This document shows, piece after piece, positions 8,513 through 10,000 of a stretch of DNA of 10,000 nucleotides (the first letter of the stretch is position 1; each line of letters starts with the position of its first letter). Both the position numbers and the translations under genes were made by a program. The notes beneath the pieces were generated by a model, which was not told the origin of the DNA, made no database searches, and saw only the letters and a program-made list of their open reading frames with translations. Origin of the DNA: Actinidia chinensis (lineage: Eukaryota > Streptophyta > Magnoliopsida > Ericales > Actinidiaceae). The stretch covers positions 87,501 through 97,500 of the forward strand of contig VIGQ01000219.1 in NCBI GenBank assembly GCA_009663005.1, written 5' to 3'.

Positions 8513-9696
8513 ATGGGGAACTCTAGTTCCAACCAACGAGGAGACTCTTCAGCCCCTAATGTCTCTAAATTTAGGCCTAACTCTGAGGCCAAGTTGCGTT
8601 TTAATCGTTCTTTTAAATCACGCCCAGTGTTTGTTTCCCGGGGAGTTATTCTTAACGAGTTTTCAGAGACTCTTATCTATACTTATTTTACAAAATGGGG
8701 TTATCAATGCCTTGCAGTATTAGATAGAGTTGTTTGTTTAGAACTTTTTTGGGGAGTTCTTTGCTAATATTCATTCTTCGGACAATGAGGCCAGAATGTT
8801 GAAGTCATACGTTCATGGGGTGTACCTTAATTTCTTTATTTCTGATATCTGCACCTTCTACCACATACAGTCTCTTGACCTCGATGTTGTTGGATTTCCT
8901 TATCATTCTTCTAAGAGTAGGCCGTCTTTGAAATACTTGGCTCAATTATTATTGGCTGATGAAGGTGATTGGCCTCCTGGCTCCTTGAGTCTTCTGAAGC
9001 AAAAAGGGTTGAAGGACATGTTTTGTGTACATAACCATATTGTTTCTGATCTTTTTCAATCCACGTCTCATGTGAGTGAAATTAATGAGACTCGTGCTCG
9101 TTTCATGCATGTTATTGACTCTGATTTGTCAGTGGATGTGAGTCGACTTATGTTTAATCTCATTCTTGAATCCTCATTGGATAATTCTTCACGAGCCTAT
9201 CTACCTTCGGGCTCTTGATTACTGATTTTCTAGCACGTCATTAGATTGTGTCTGAGCCTCATGAAACTCGTCTTTCAGTTGGTAAATCCATTTCTAAACA
9301 TACTCTCAGGATGAGTAATGCACATCTCGGTGTTGCTCCTCCTCCTACTCAGCTTTGGACCCTTGCTGTGGACTTTGACTCGTCTGATGATGAGACTCAT
9401 CCTGCTGCCACTGATGTTCCATCTTCCTCCACTGCTCCTACTACTACGGCCACTCTTGCTGATGCTTCATCTTCAAAGATTGTTGATGACATTGCTGCTC
9501 TCTTTACTCATATGAATGTTTTTCATATGGACTTGGTCGAGCGCATTGGGCTGGTTCATGAGCGCGTTGATTTGATTGTAGAGCGTCAGACACATGATAT
9601 TGTCTCCATCCGCGACACACTTTTGGCATTGTCTCACCGACACACTGAGTTCATCACCGAAATGAATGATTTCATAAATAGTATTTATCGTCGGTG
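8513..9696 (+). pseudogene. putative plant transposon protein (Transposase_32-type), disrupted
   Basis: Three open blocks follow one another in the order of the plant 'putative plant transposon protein' domain (Pfam Transposase_32). The N-terminal block (8513-8767) has a Ser-rich start, then EAKLRFNRSFKSRPVFVSRG, matching the family's typical opening. The middle block reads EFFANIHSS just before the ATG at 8796, then a VHGVYLNFFISDICTFYHI stretch, the usual 'EFYAN ... V.G' layout. The final block (9245-9696) has a Ser/Thr/Pro/Ala-rich linker and a charged, probably helical C-terminus.

Lesions: an extra base in the T run at 8745-8750; a missing base in the T run near 9213-9216 creating TGA at 9216-9218; and TAG at 9242-9244. 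The ATG at 8513 is preceded in frame by a nearby TAG, which supports this start. These proteins occur in large LTR-type elements without pol; their biochemical role is not established. The order of conserved segments makes the family call reasonable, though a database search would decide it. Confidence 0.65.
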
Positions 9697-10000
9697 ATAT
9701 GGTTTTGTAATTATGGAGACTAAACTTTTTAGGAATAGTTGTATTTAAATAATTTTATGTGCTTTTGGATATATATCTATTGGTTATTGGCTTTGTTCCC
9801 CATGCTTTTTTTGTCAATTTGTTCCAAAAGAGGAGAAAGTAAACTATCTTATCTACTCTTACGTATTTTTTTTCTATAGCTTTGATATCGATTCTGTATT
9901 GTTATTTCTTGCACTTGATCGGTTTGCTTGTTTTGTTGCCGTATTTGCAGGGATGATCCTTTGTGCTTGTGATTGAGGTTTTATTGTATTTGTTTTTATT
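9697..10000 (+). other. gene-free stretch 3' of the transposon protein
   Basis: No coding frame. A purine tract sits at 9826-9839, and tttgcag|gg near 9944-9952 resembles a plant splice acceptor, so a transcript of the unit to the left might splice here. I saw no LTR start (TG) directly after the purine tract and no match to the leader region at 7940-8200. Confidence 0.4.
9826..9839 (+). other. candidate polypurine tract
   Basis: The uninterrupted purine run aaaagaggagaaag follows the segment ttgtcaatttgttcc. Plant LTR elements commonly carry a 'caaaaagggggaga'-type tract as second-strand primer just before the 3' LTR, and its position 3' of the transposon protein frame fits. A 3' LTR is not visible in the 160 bases that follow. 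Confidence 0.4.

Noticed and set aside
8487..8723. 78-codon frame starting ATGGGTCTCATT
   Set aside because: It overlaps the family-matching N-terminal block in another frame and has no similarity of its own.
9318..9515. 65-codon Leu-rich plus frame
   Set aside because: Out-of-frame reading of the Ser/Thr/Pro linker of the transposon protein; a shadow.

Overview
This is AT-rich, gene-poor plant nuclear DNA, probably from a dicot. The plant assignment rests on two recognisable protein fossils: a DUF247 (UPF0481) gene on the minus strand and a plant-specific 'putative plant transposon protein' (Transposase_32-type) reading frame on the plus strand. Microsatellites, homopolymer runs and degenerate repeats fill most of the rest. 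I see no intact gene, RNA gene or CRISPR array.

Layout. Positions 1-290 hold two tandem 145-bp units, each centred on a strong hairpin. A DUF247 pseudogene (2141 down to 793, minus strand) follows. It keeps a plausible ATG, the N-terminal signature, a 200-codon intact middle and the C-terminal membrane helix, but carries at least two in-frame stops and four single-base frameshifts. Positions 2142-3240 are non-coding with a (CTAT)n tract, a small GC-rich minisatellite and a G/C-rich patch that ends like a hAT-type transposon terminus. Positions 3241-4509 hold nothing I recognise.

Positions about 4510-6950 contain a pair of diverged repeats in inverted orientation (4598-4849 and 6666-6916), with roughly 1.8 kb of non-coding DNA between them. 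The stretch from about 5850 to 7930 looks like the non-coding part of old retroelements (purine/A-rich tracts, a linker-like motif), but I cannot define boundaries.

At 7936-9839 there is a decayed transposon unit: a TATA-like box, a pyrimidine-rich leader, the Transposase_32-type frame (8513-9696) broken by two frameshifts and one stop, and a downstream purine tract like the polypurine tract of LTR elements. The genes do not appear to work together; the window reads as an intergenic graveyard. I found no convincing new biological system. The best leads are the tandem hairpin units, the unclassified inverted repeat family and the clean lesion map of the DUF247 pseudogene.
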